Assembly: GCF_008042125.1 (NCBI RefSeq)
Contig: NZ_RDBI01000066.1
Span: 492,790-529,404, forward strand
Length of the DNA stretch: 36,615 nucleotides
From: Streptomyces sp. MS191
GTDB lineage: Bacteria > Actinomycetota > Actinomycetes > Streptomycetales > Streptomycetaceae
Reading direction: 5' to 3'
The notes below the pieces were generated by a model. The model ran no database searches and was not told the origin of the DNA. It was given only the letters and a program-made list of their open reading frames with translations. Below are positions 24,684-32,255 of the stretch, in pieces. Position 1 is the stretch's first letter. Every line of letters begins with the position of its first letter. Both the position numbers and the translations under genes were made by a program.

Positions 24684-25697
24684 ATGTCCTCGACCGAGCT
24701 GCCGGAAACCCGGACCGCCGCAGCCCCCGCCACGTCGCACGCCCGCGCCGTGCGGGTCGCCGAAGGCGAGGAGCTGCGCTCCGTGGCACTGCCCGGACTC
24801 ACGCTCACCGTGCGCGCCAGGCCCGGCGACACGCCCGGCCTCGCGCCCGCGCTCTACGTCCACGGGCTCGGCGGTTCGTCCCAGAACTGGTCGGCCCTGA
24901 TGCCGCTGCTCTCGGACCTCGTCGACGGCGAGGCCGTCGATCTGCCCGGCTTCGGCGACTCGCCGCCGCCGGACGACGGCAACTACTCGGTCACCGGACA
25001 CGCCCGCGCCGTCATCCGGCTGCTCGACGCCGCCGGCCGCGGCCCGGTCCACCTGATCGGCAACTCGCTCGGCGGCGCCGTCTCCACCCGGGTCGCCGCC
25101 GTCCGGCCCGACCTGGTGAGGACGCTGACGCTGGTCTCCCCGGCGCTGCCCGAGCTGCGCGCCCAGCGCACCGCCTGGCCGACGGCGCTGCTCGCGCTGC
25201 CGGGCGTGGCCCCGCTCTTCTCCCGCCTCACCAGGGACTGGACGCCGGAGCAGCGCGTCCGCGGCGTCCTCTCCCTCTGTTACGGAGACCCCGGCCGGGT
25301 CACCGACGAGGGGCTGCTGCACGCGGTGGAGGAGATGGAGCGGCGCCTGGAGCTCCCCTACTTCTGGGACGCGATGGCCCGCTCCTCGCGCGGCATCGTC
25401 GACGCGTACACGCTCGGCGGCCAGCACGGACTGTGGCGTCAGGCCGAGCGGGTGCTCGCCCCGACGCTCCTCGTCTACGGCGGCCGCGACCAGCTCGTCT
25501 CCTACCGGATGGCGCGCAAGGCCGCGGCGGCGTTCCGCGGCTCCCGGCTCCTGACGCTTCCGGACGCCGGGCACGTCGCCATGATGGAGTACCCGGAGAC
25601 GGTCGCCCAGGCGGTCCGGGAGCTGATCGAGGACACCGAACACGCGGCTCCGGCCGCGGAAACCAAACGCGATACAGACGACAGTTGCGGGAGCTGA
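24684..25697 (+). CDS. Alpha/beta hydrolase
   Basis: 337 residues. Oxyanion strand YVHGLGGSSQNW, nucleophile elbow GNSLGG, acid in GGRDQLVS and His in DAGHVAMMEYPE. The cap domain lies between the nucleophile and the acid. Cytosolic by sequence. Substrate unknown. The stop is followed after eight bases by the GTG of the DUF3152 gene, so the two are probably one transcript. Confidence 0.92.
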   Translation: MSSTELPETRTAAAPATSHARAVRVAEGEELRSVALPGLTLTVRARPGDTPGLAPALYVHGLGGSSQNWSALMPLLSDLVDGEAVDLPGFGDSPPPDDGNYSVTGHARAVIRLLDAAGRGPVHLIGNSLGGAVSTRVAAVRPDLVRTLTLVSPALPELRAQRTAWPTALLALPGVAPLFSRLTRDWTPEQRVRGVLSLCYGDPGRVTDEGLLHAVEEMERRLELPYFWDAMARSSRGIVDAYTLGGQHGLWRQAERVLAPTLLVYGGRDQLVSYRMARKAAAAFRGSRLLTLPDAGHVAMMEYPETVAQAVRELIEDTEHAAPAAETKRDTDDSCGS

Positions 25698-25705
25698 TCC
25701 GGGCC

Positions 25706-27175
25706 GTGGGACGACACAGCCGCAAGGGGCCCTCACCCGCACCCGCCCCGACGGGCGGCGCGGGACCGCGGGAGACGGCGGGGCCCGGGACGGGGACGGG
25801 GCGCCGCAGGCGGACGTCCGGGCAGGACGGGTACGGCACGGGTCCGTACGGCGAGGGCTCGTACGGCGACACCTCCTACGGCGAGGGCTCGTACGGCGAC
25901 GGTGTCTACCGCGAGGTCCCCGGGAACGGGGCGGGGCGGGCGGACGCCGGCCGCCGGCAGGAGCCCTACCGCCAGGACCCGTACCGGCCGGCCCCGGCCG
26001 GGCGGGAACAGGGCAGGCGGCCCGCGTACGGGCAGCCCGTGTCGGGGCCGGGCCCCGCGGCACCGGGCCCGTACGGACAGGGCGGGTCCGGGCGGCCCGT
26101 GTGGGACACGCCGACACACGGCACCCCGGTCCACCCCGAACCCGCCGACTCCTCCGTACGGGGCGGCCACCCCGACTTCTTCGAGCCGCGGCAGCGGCCC
26201 GAACGCTACGGCGACCGGCAGGCCGGCGCTCCCCGGACGGCCGCGCCGCAGACCGCCTTCATCCCCGGCCCCCGGCGCGAGACCGTCACCGGCGACCCGC
26301 TCGCCACGCCGGCCGAGGACGCGCCCGAGCAGCTCGACACGCCGACGCCGCCCGCCAGGACCGGGGGCAAGGGGCGCGCCTTCACCGGGATCGCCGCGGC
26401 CGCCGTCACCACCGTCCTCGCCGTCGTCGTGGCCGGCCAGGTCGCCGACCGGGACACCGGCGGCCCGGTCGCCCAGGCGGCCGAGGAACCCGCCGACCGC
26501 ACCGTGGACGACGGCTCCGCCTCGCGCTCCGACGAGCGGACGGCCCCCGCCCTTCCCGTGCAGGCCGCGCCGCCCACCTACGAGCAGCTGATGACCCGGC
26601 AGTTCCCCATCGACCCCAAGCTCAAGGGCTCGGGGGAGTTCGAGGCCGTGGCCGGCTTCGACAAGGCGCCGGGCAAGGGGCGCAAGATCCGCTACCGCGT
26701 CGACGTGGAGAAGGGGCTCGGACTCGACACCGCCCTCTTCGCGCAGGCCGTGCAGAAGACCCTCAACGACCGGCGGAGCTGGGCCGGCAAGGGGGAGATG
26801 ACCTTCGAGCGGATCTCCAGCGGGGAGCCCGAGTTCGTGATCACCCTGGCCAGTCCCGGGACCACCGGCGTCTGGTGCGCGAAGTCCGGTCTGGACACCA
26901 CGGTCGACAACGTGTCCTGCGACTCCGCCTCCACGCCCCGGGTGATGATCAACGCCTTCCGCTGGGCGCAGGGTTCGGAGACCTTCGGCGACAAGGCGAT
27001 GCACGCGTACCGCCAGATGCTCATCAACCACGAGGTCGGACACCGGCTGGGGCACAGCCACGTGACCTGCCGGACGCCGGGCGCGCTCGCCCCGGTCATG
27101 CAGCAGCAGACGAAGTCGCTGGACATCGACGACATCAAGTGCCGCCCCAACCCCTGGGTCCACCCCGGCAGTTGA
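25706..27175 (+). CDS. DUF3152 protein with metzincin-like zinc motif, membrane-anchored
   Basis: 489 residues. A disordered Gly/Tyr/Arg/Pro-rich N-terminus includes short GEGSYGD repeats, followed by one transmembrane helix (about residues 230-250, GIAAAAVTTVLAVVVAGQV). The exterior DUF3152 domain contains H442-E-x-x-H-x-x-G-x-x-H452 (HEVGHRLGHSH), the extended zinc motif of metzincin proteases, plus Cys residues that could form disulfides. GTG 25706 gives a start at MGRHSRKG, common to relatives, with GGGAG upstream. Counterpart of M. tuberculosis Rv3207c. Protease activity is suggested by the motif, not shown. Confidence 0.88.
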   Translation: MGRHSRKGPSPAPAPTGGAGPRETAGPGTGTGRRRRTSGQDGYGTGPYGEGSYGDTSYGEGSYGDGVYREVPGNGAGRADAGRRQEPYRQDPYRPAPAGREQGRRPAYGQPVSGPGPAAPGPYGQGGSGRPVWDTPTHGTPVHPEPADSSVRGGHPDFFEPRQRPERYGDRQAGAPRTAAPQTAFIPGPRRETVTGDPLATPAEDAPEQLDTPTPPARTGGKGRAFTGIAAAAVTTVLAVVVAGQVADRDTGGPVAQAAEEPADRTVDDGSASRSDERTAPALPVQAAPPTYEQLMTRQFPIDPKLKGSGEFEAVAGFDKAPGKGRKIRYRVDVEKGLGLDTALFAQAVQKTLNDRRSWAGKGEMTFERISSGEPEFVITLASPGTTGVWCAKSGLDTTVDNVSCDSASTPRVMINAFRWAQGSETFGDKAMHAYRQMLINHEVGHRLGHSHVTCRTPGALAPVMQQQTKSLDIDDIKCRPNPWVHPGS

Positions 27176-27207
27176 GGTCGGCGCACGCCACCCGGCCCGC
27201 GTCCTGC

Positions 27208-27233
27208 CACCCCGTCGTGACCGCGACGGGGTG
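27208..27233 (+). terminator. Terminator after the DUF3152 gene
   Basis: 10-bp perfect stem (CACCCCGTCG at 27208-27217 with CGACGGGGTG at 27224-27233), loop of six bases, 32 bases after the stop. Confidence 0.72.
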
Positions 27234-27341
27234 CCGGGGGCGAGGTCGGGACCTGGCCGCAGCCTGACTCTCCGTGCACGAATCGGCCCGTACCGCGACG
27301 GAACGCGATCGGGCTGGGAAAGTTACGTGCATTCACCCCTT

Positions 27342-27379
27342 CCGGTGGCGCGACGGACAACCGTCCGTCGCGCCACCGG
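27342..27379 (+). promoter_or_regulatory. 17-bp perfect hairpin upstream of the glycosyltransferase operon
   Basis: A perfect inverted repeat (27342-27358 with 27363-27379) with a four-base loop, 73 bases before the glycosyltransferase start. It is separate from the terminator at 27208. It could be a second terminator, an attenuator in the operon leader, or a protein site. Otherwise the 277-base region 27176-27452 shows no gene and no clear promoter. Confidence 0.6.
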
Positions 27380-27452
27380 CATGTCCGCTTACGTTTCTTC
27401 CCGCTGCGAATAGCCGGACGAACGACGGCTGCCGTCAAGGGAGATCGGGGGT

Positions 27453-29141
27453 GTGCTCATGCGGATCGGACTGCTGACGGAGGGTGGCTACCCGTACGCC
27501 ACGGGTGAGTCCAGACTCTGGTGCGACCGGCTCGTGCGCGGACTCGCCCCGCACGAGTTCGACCTCTACGCCCTGAGCCGCACCGCCCGCGAGGAGGCCG
27601 GCGGCCACGTCGACCTGCCGCCGCACGTGCGCCGTGTCCGGACCGCCCCGCTGTGGGCGCCCGAGGACGACGGCCGCACCCACGGCCGGCGCGACCGCCG
27701 CCGGTTCGCCGGTCACTTCCGGTCGCTCGCGCACGGCATCTGCGCCGAGCCGGACACCTCCGGACCGGACGCGACCGGCTTCGCGGCCCCCGGCGGGGTC
27801 CTGCCCGACGCGCTCACGCAGGCGGCGGAGGACTTCGCCGAAGGGCTGTACGGACTGGCCGAGCTCGCCCGGGAGCGCGGCGGACTGCACGCCGCCCTCC
27901 GCTCCGAACTCGCCGTCCGCACCCTCGAATCGGCCTGCCGCGCACCCGGCGTGCGCAGGGGCGTGTCCGCCGCGACCGTGCCCGACTACCTCGCCTTCGT
28001 CGACCAGCTGGAGCGGGCCCTGCGCCCCCTCTCGCTCGACTGGTACGGCGACGACGCCCTCGGCGCCGCCGACCTCTGCCACGCCGCCTCCGGCGGATCC
28101 GCGGCCCTGCCCGGCCTGCTGGCCAAACGCTTCTTCGGCACCCCGCTCCTCGTCACGGAGTACGGCGTCCAGCTGCGCGCCCACTACCTCTCGGCCGGCG
28201 ACGCGCCCCTCTCCGCCCCCGTCCGCGCCCTGCTCGCCGCCTTCCAGGGCCGCCTGGCCGGCGAGGTCTACCGGCAGGCCGCGCTCCTCACCCCCGGCAA
28301 CACCCACGCCCGCCGCTGGCAGGAGCGGTGCGGGGCCGACCGCGCCAGGATCCGCACGGTCTACCCGGGCATGGAGTCCGCGCGCTTCACCGAGGTCGGC
28401 GAGGACGAGGAGAGCGGCGACCCGGCCACGCTCGTCTGGGTCGGCCGCGTCGAGCCCGCCAAGGACCTCATCGCACTGCTCCACGCCTTCGCCGAGGTCC
28501 GCAAGGCCCAGCCCGAGGTCCGGCTCCGGATCATCGCCGCCCCCGTGCGCGAGCCGGGCGCCGAGACCTACCTCGCGCACTGCCGCTCGCTCGCGGCCCA
28601 GCTCTTCCCCGACGAGGCGGCCGGGGCGCACGACGTCGGCGAGAACCCGGTCACCTTCGAGGAGATCGGGGGGCCGGAGGCGCCCACCCTGGCCGACGCC
28701 TACGCGGCCGGTGCGGTCGTCGTCCTCTCCAGCGTCGTCGAGGGCTTCCCGATCAGCCTGGTCGAGGCGATGTTCTGCGCCCGCGCGACCGTCTCGACGG
28801 ACGTCGGGGCCGTGGTCGAGGTCATCGGCGGCACCGGACTCGTCGTCCCCCCGCGCAATCCGCGGGCGCTCGCCGACTCCTGCCTGGCCCTGCTGCGCGA
28901 CCCGGAGCGCCGCTACCGGCTCGGCGCCGCCGCCCGTGCCCGCGCGCTCGAACTCTTCACGGTCGAACAGAACACCGCGGCATTTCGCGGCATCTACCTG
29001 GAACTCCTCTCCCGCTCCCCGGTCCGCCGCAGCGCCGCCGACGGCATCCCCTTCGGACACCCGGCCGAGTCCCACGTCCCCGGAATCCTGGCGGGCCGGC
29101 CGGTGAGCGCGGCCGGCCGGGCGGGAGACCCCGATGCCTGA
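27453..29141 (+). CDS. PelF-like GT4 glycosyltransferase (DUF3492 + GT4)
   Basis: 562 residues. The N-terminal DUF3492 domain opens with LLTEGGYPYATGES, characteristic of PelF-type enzymes, and includes LLVTEYGVQLRAHYL. The C-terminal GT-B half has LVWVGRVEPAKDLIALLHAF and the GT4 E-x7-E motif EGFPISLVE (E430, E438), then STDVGAVVEVI. PelF polymerises N-acetylhexosamine from UDP-sugar in the cytosol during Pel synthesis; the substrate here is unknown. No membrane helix. GTG 27453 has AAGGGAG nine bases upstream; ATG 27459 is an equally possible start. First gene of a tight operon; its stop is 13 bases before the next start. Confidence 0.88.
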   Translation: MLMRIGLLTEGGYPYATGESRLWCDRLVRGLAPHEFDLYALSRTAREEAGGHVDLPPHVRRVRTAPLWAPEDDGRTHGRRDRRRFAGHFRSLAHGICAEPDTSGPDATGFAAPGGVLPDALTQAAEDFAEGLYGLAELARERGGLHAALRSELAVRTLESACRAPGVRRGVSAATVPDYLAFVDQLERALRPLSLDWYGDDALGAADLCHAASGGSAALPGLLAKRFFGTPLLVTEYGVQLRAHYLSAGDAPLSAPVRALLAAFQGRLAGEVYRQAALLTPGNTHARRWQERCGADRARIRTVYPGMESARFTEVGEDEESGDPATLVWVGRVEPAKDLIALLHAFAEVRKAQPEVRLRIIAAPVREPGAETYLAHCRSLAAQLFPDEAAGAHDVGENPVTFEEIGGPEAPTLADAYAAGAVVVLSSVVEGFPISLVEAMFCARATVSTDVGAVVEVIGGTGLVVPPRNPRALADSCLALLRDPERRYRLGAAARARALELFTVEQNTAAFRGIYLELLSRSPVRRSAADGIPFGHPAESHVPGILAGRPVSAAGRAGDPDA

Positions 29142-29154
29142 AGGAGGCACCCCC

Positions 29155-30369
29155 ATGCGCGGCTCCGCCGCCCCCACGAGCCCCGGCCCCTGGAACACCC
29201 GTTCCGAGGCCCTCCTGGCAGCCCAGGCCCTGACGGCCGGGCAGGCGCCGGACGCGGAGCAACCCGAACCGGCGGGCACCACCCAGGACGCCCCGCGGGC
29301 CACCCCCGCACGGCCCGTGCGCCGCGGCCCCGCCGACCCGGTCAAGGCACTGATGCACCGTCACCGGGAGCTGTGCGAACGCGCCGTGGACGCCCTGGAG
29401 ATCGCGGCCGGGCTCGAGGTCCACGGGGTCACCGACCGGACCGCCGCCCGGTTCCGCCACCGGGACGTCTTCTCGCTCGCCGAGGAGCTGTACGCACGCG
29501 TGCCCCGCGGCAGCGGCGCAGCCGCGCGTCCCGCCCCCGAGGACGGCGCCGGCAGCGGGTGGGCCGGCTGGGCGACGGCCGCCCTGGCGCCCGGGGCCGT
29601 CGCGGCCCTCGCCGGCACCGGACTCGCCCTCACCGAAGGGCCCGTGCGCCTCGCCGTCGGCGTGGCCGGGGCCCTCGGCCTGGCCGTCGCGCTCGCCCTC
29701 GCCGTCCGGCGAGGCCCGCTGCGCGCCGCCGGCCGCGGCGTCCCCGCCGCCCGCGTCTGGACCCTCTGGCTCCTCGCGTACGCGCTCGGCGGGGACGGCC
29801 TGCTCGGCGAACTGCTCACCGGCGGACCGGACGGCGGCTGGGCACTCACCCCCGGTCCGGTCCTCGGACTCGCGCTCGCCGTCGCCCCGGCCGCCTGGTG
29901 CGCCCACCTCTTCGCCACCCGGGCCCGCCGGCGGCTCGCCGCCAGCCGCGGCCTGGAGGACTTCGCCGCCGGCACCCGCCCTCTGCTCCTCGCCACCGTC
30001 GCCCTGCACACCGCCGTCCTCGCCGGCCTGCTCGCCCTGACCGGCTTCGCCCCCGGCGCACTCGCCCTCGGCGCCCTGCTGCTCGTCGCCCGGCTCCTCG
30101 CCGCCCACGGCTTCGCCCGGACCGCCGCCGACGCCCTCGCCGGCGTCTGCGCGGCCCAGGCGCTCGCCCTCGCCACCGTCCTGGCCGCCCGGCTCCCCGG
30201 CTGCGACCTCCTTGCGGAACCGGTCCGCGCCCTGGTCGACACCTGGGGACCCGGCGCCGTACCCGCCGTCATCTGCGGCGCCGCCGCCCTCGGCCTGCTG
30301 GCCCATGCCACCGCCGCGCTCTCCCGGGCCTCGGCCCACGCGCGGGTCCCGGCCCACGACACCCCCTGA
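29155..30369 (+). CDS. Integral membrane protein of the PelF-like operon
   Basis: 404 residues. A soluble N-terminal part (about 1-135) contains a conserved helical stretch (ALMHRHRELCERAVDALEIA, VTDRTAARFRHRDVFSLAEELY), then about eight transmembrane helices rich in Ala/Leu/Gly. No named domain recognised. ATG 29155 is fixed by AAGGAGG seven bases upstream; an ATG at 29134 lies before that site. Being next to the glycosyltransferase, it is the only candidate in this operon for a membrane channel or exporter, but it does not visibly match PelG (12 helices) or other flippases. Confidence 0.85.
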   Translation: MRGSAAPTSPGPWNTRSEALLAAQALTAGQAPDAEQPEPAGTTQDAPRATPARPVRRGPADPVKALMHRHRELCERAVDALEIAAGLEVHGVTDRTAARFRHRDVFSLAEELYARVPRGSGAAARPAPEDGAGSGWAGWATAALAPGAVAALAGTGLALTEGPVRLAVGVAGALGLAVALALAVRRGPLRAAGRGVPAARVWTLWLLAYALGGDGLLGELLTGGPDGGWALTPGPVLGLALAVAPAAWCAHLFATRARRRLAASRGLEDFAAGTRPLLLATVALHTAVLAGLLALTGFAPGALALGALLLVARLLAAHGFARTAADALAGVCAAQALALATVLAARLPGCDLLAEPVRALVDTWGPGAVPAVICGAAALGLLAHATAALSRASAHARVPAHDTP

Positions 30370-30375
30370 CCCCCC

Positions 30376-30409
30376 GGCACACCCGCGGAGCCGACGCCTC
30401 GGGCGTGCC
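30376..30409 (+). terminator. Imperfect hairpin inside the operon
   Basis: GGCAC-A-CCCG pairs with CGGG-C-GTGCC around an A-C mismatch, just after the membrane-protein stop and 37 bases before the small leader ORF. May cause partial termination within the operon. Confidence 0.35.
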
Positions 30410-30445
30410 CACACGCAGGACCCATTCCAAGGAGACGAAAGAGAC

Positions 30446-30499
30446 ATGACCTCCCCATCCACCGCACCGGCCGGTCGGCACGAAGGGGCCGCACGATGA
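30446..30499 (+). CDS. 17-residue leader ORF coupled to the epimerase
   Basis: ATG preceded by AAGGAG eleven bases upstream; codes MTSPSTAPAGRHEGAAR and ends in TGA overlapping the epimerase ATG (ATGA at 30496-30499). The epimerase lacks its own good ribosome binding site, so this ORF probably delivers ribosomes by translational coupling. It could also be the remnant of a longer N-terminus put out of frame. Whether the peptide has a function is unknown. Confidence 0.5.
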   Translation: MTSPSTAPAGRHEGAAR

Positions 30500-31455
30500 G
30501 GGTGCTGCTGCTCGGAGCCAACGGATTCATCGGGCGCTACGTCGCCGACCGCCTGCTCGCCGACCCGGCCGTGCACCTCACCGCCCTCGGGCGGGGTGAC
30601 GACGCCGACGTACGGTTCGACCTCGCGGGCGGCAGCCCCGGGGCGCTGACCCGGTTCCTGGACGCCGTCCACCCGGGCGTCGTGGTGAACTGCGCGGGCG
30701 CCACCCGCGGCGGCGCCCGCGAGCTGACCCGGCACAACACCGTCGCCGTCGCCACCGTCTGCGAGGCCCTGCGCCGCAGCGGCTGCGGCGCCCGCCTGGT
30801 CCAGGTCGGCTGCGCGTCCGAGTACGGGCCCTCGCAGCCCGGCTCCTCCACCGCCGAGGACGCCGTGCCCCGCCCCGGCGGACCGTACGGCGTGTCCAAG
30901 CTCGCCGCGACCGAACTCGTCCTCGGATCCGGCCTCGACGCCGTGGTGCTCCGGGTGTTCTCGCCGGTGGGCCCGGGCACTCCCGCCGGCTCCCCGCTCG
31001 GCCGCCTCGCCGAGGCCATGCGCCGCGCCATCCAGGCCGGCGACGGCGAGCTCAAGCTCGGCGGCCTCGGTGTCCAGCGGGACTTCGTCGACGTGCGCGA
31101 CGTGGCCCGAGCCGTCCACGCCGCCTCGCTCTCCGCCGCCCAGGGCGTCGTCAACATCGGCACCGGACGCGCGGTCAAACTCCGCGACGCCGCCGCCGTC
31201 CTCGCCCGGGTCGCGGGATACGCCGGGACCCTGCACGAGCTCGACGGCCCGCCGCAGCGGCCGGTCATCGGCGCCCCGCGCACCGAGACCATCGCCGAGC
31301 AACTGGCCGCCGCCCCCTTCCCGTACCCCGACGGCTGCGGCGGCTGGCAGCAGGCCGACGTCCGCACCGCCCGCGACCGGCTCGGCTGGCGGCCCCGGAT
31401 CAACCTCGAGGAGTCCCTCGCCGACATCTGGATGGAGGCGGCGTGTCGCATCTGA
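30496..31455 (+). CDS. NAD-dependent sugar epimerase/dehydratase (extended SDR)
   Basis: 319 residues. Nucleotide-binding motif GANGFIG (7-13), catalytic S108 in GCASEYG and Y131-x3-K135 (YGVSK). The C-terminal part has RDFVDVRDVARAVHAA and INLEESL, as in extended short-chain dehydrogenases acting on nucleotide sugars. It may supply a modified UDP- or dTDP-sugar to the glycosyltransferase; Pel loci in some bacteria carry a UDP-GlcNAc 4-epimerase (PelX). The exact reaction cannot be read from sequence. The next gene starts inside its last codons. Confidence 0.9.
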   Translation: MRVLLLGANGFIGRYVADRLLADPAVHLTALGRGDDADVRFDLAGGSPGALTRFLDAVHPGVVVNCAGATRGGARELTRHNTVAVATVCEALRRSGCGARLVQVGCASEYGPSQPGSSTAEDAVPRPGGPYGVSKLAATELVLGSGLDAVVLRVFSPVGPGTPAGSPLGRLAEAMRRAIQAGDGELKLGGLGVQRDFVDVRDVARAVHAASLSAAQGVVNIGTGRAVKLRDAAAVLARVAGYAGTLHELDGPPQRPVIGAPRTETIAEQLAAAPFPYPDGCGGWQQADVRTARDRLGWRPRINLEESLADIWMEAACRI

Positions 31456-32192
31456 CCACGAGTACGAGCACCAGCGGGGCCGTGCGGGAGATGGGGTTCG
31501 GCGTGCCCGGCTACGCCCACCCGCTGCTCGCCCCCGTCGAGTGGGCCGAGCTGACCCGCCCCGGCACCCCGCTGCACTGGGCGGTCCTCAACGTCGCCGA
31601 CGGGCCGGGCGACCGGCCGGACCCGCACTGCCTGGAGGCCGCCGGCCGACTGCGCAACGCCGGGGTCAGGGTCCTCGGGCACCTCGACCTGCGCCACGGC
31701 TCCCGGGACTTCGGTGAGATCGTCTCGGACGCCCACCGCTTCCTGGACTGGTACAAGGTCGACGGCTACTACCTCGACCGCTGTCCCACGGACCGGGTCG
31801 ACCTGCCCGAGGTGCGGCGCGTCACGGCCACCCTGGAGGCGGTCCTCGACGGCGAGGCGCACCTCGTGCTCGGCCACGGCACCCACCCGTACCCGGGCTA
31901 CGCCGAGGCCGCCGACCAGCTGGTCACCTTCTCCGGACCGTGGACGGACTACCGCTGGTCGCAGGTGGCGGAGTGGACCGCCGACCACCCGCCGGAGAAG
32001 TTCGTCCACCTCGTCCACGGGGTCCCGCGCAGCCACCTGGAGGAGGCGATGCGGATCGCACGCTGGCAGGGAGCGGGGACGATCTTCTTCACCGATCACG
32101 GTGACCGCTCGGGACAAACCGACCCATTCCAAACACTGCCCGGCTACTGGGACGAAATCGTCTCGCGCATTGGACCGGGTGTCTCGGAATGA
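31443..32192 (+). CDS. Spherulin-4-family (GH135-like) protein, divergent active site
   Basis: 249 residues with the spherulin-4 layout: GVPGYAHPLLAPVEWAEL, AGVRVLGHLDLRHGSRDF, FLDWYKVDGYYLD, a late GTIFFTDHGD and GYWDEIV. The fungal member Sph3 (GH135) cleaves galactosaminogalactan. Two acidic positions of the family look replaced: the residue after the LD strand end is Arg (LDR, 111-113) instead of Glu, and TFSGPW (162-167) has Ser where a Glu is usual. No signal peptide, so it seems cytosolic, unlike Sph3. GTG 31443 has GGAGG five bases upstream and overlaps the epimerase by 13 bases. Hydrolase, binding protein or pseudoenzyme cannot be decided. Confidence 0.82.
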   Translation: MSHLTTSTSTSGAVREMGFGVPGYAHPLLAPVEWAELTRPGTPLHWAVLNVADGPGDRPDPHCLEAAGRLRNAGVRVLGHLDLRHGSRDFGEIVSDAHRFLDWYKVDGYYLDRCPTDRVDLPEVRRVTATLEAVLDGEAHLVLGHGTHPYPGYAEAADQLVTFSGPWTDYRWSQVAEWTADHPPEKFVHLVHGVPRSHLEEAMRIARWQGAGTIFFTDHGDRSGQTDPFQTLPGYWDEIVSRIGPGVSE

Positions 32193-32255
32193 GAAGGGGC
32201 GTGGCAGTGTTACGGGGAGAACAACCGTACTGACATACCGACCAACGGAGCCCCC

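Noticed and set aside
30419..32132. The 12-mer GACCCATTCCAA occurs at 30419 and again at 32121 in the same operon
   Set aside because: The second copy is within coding sequence, and a shared 12-mer in 36 kb is expected by chance.
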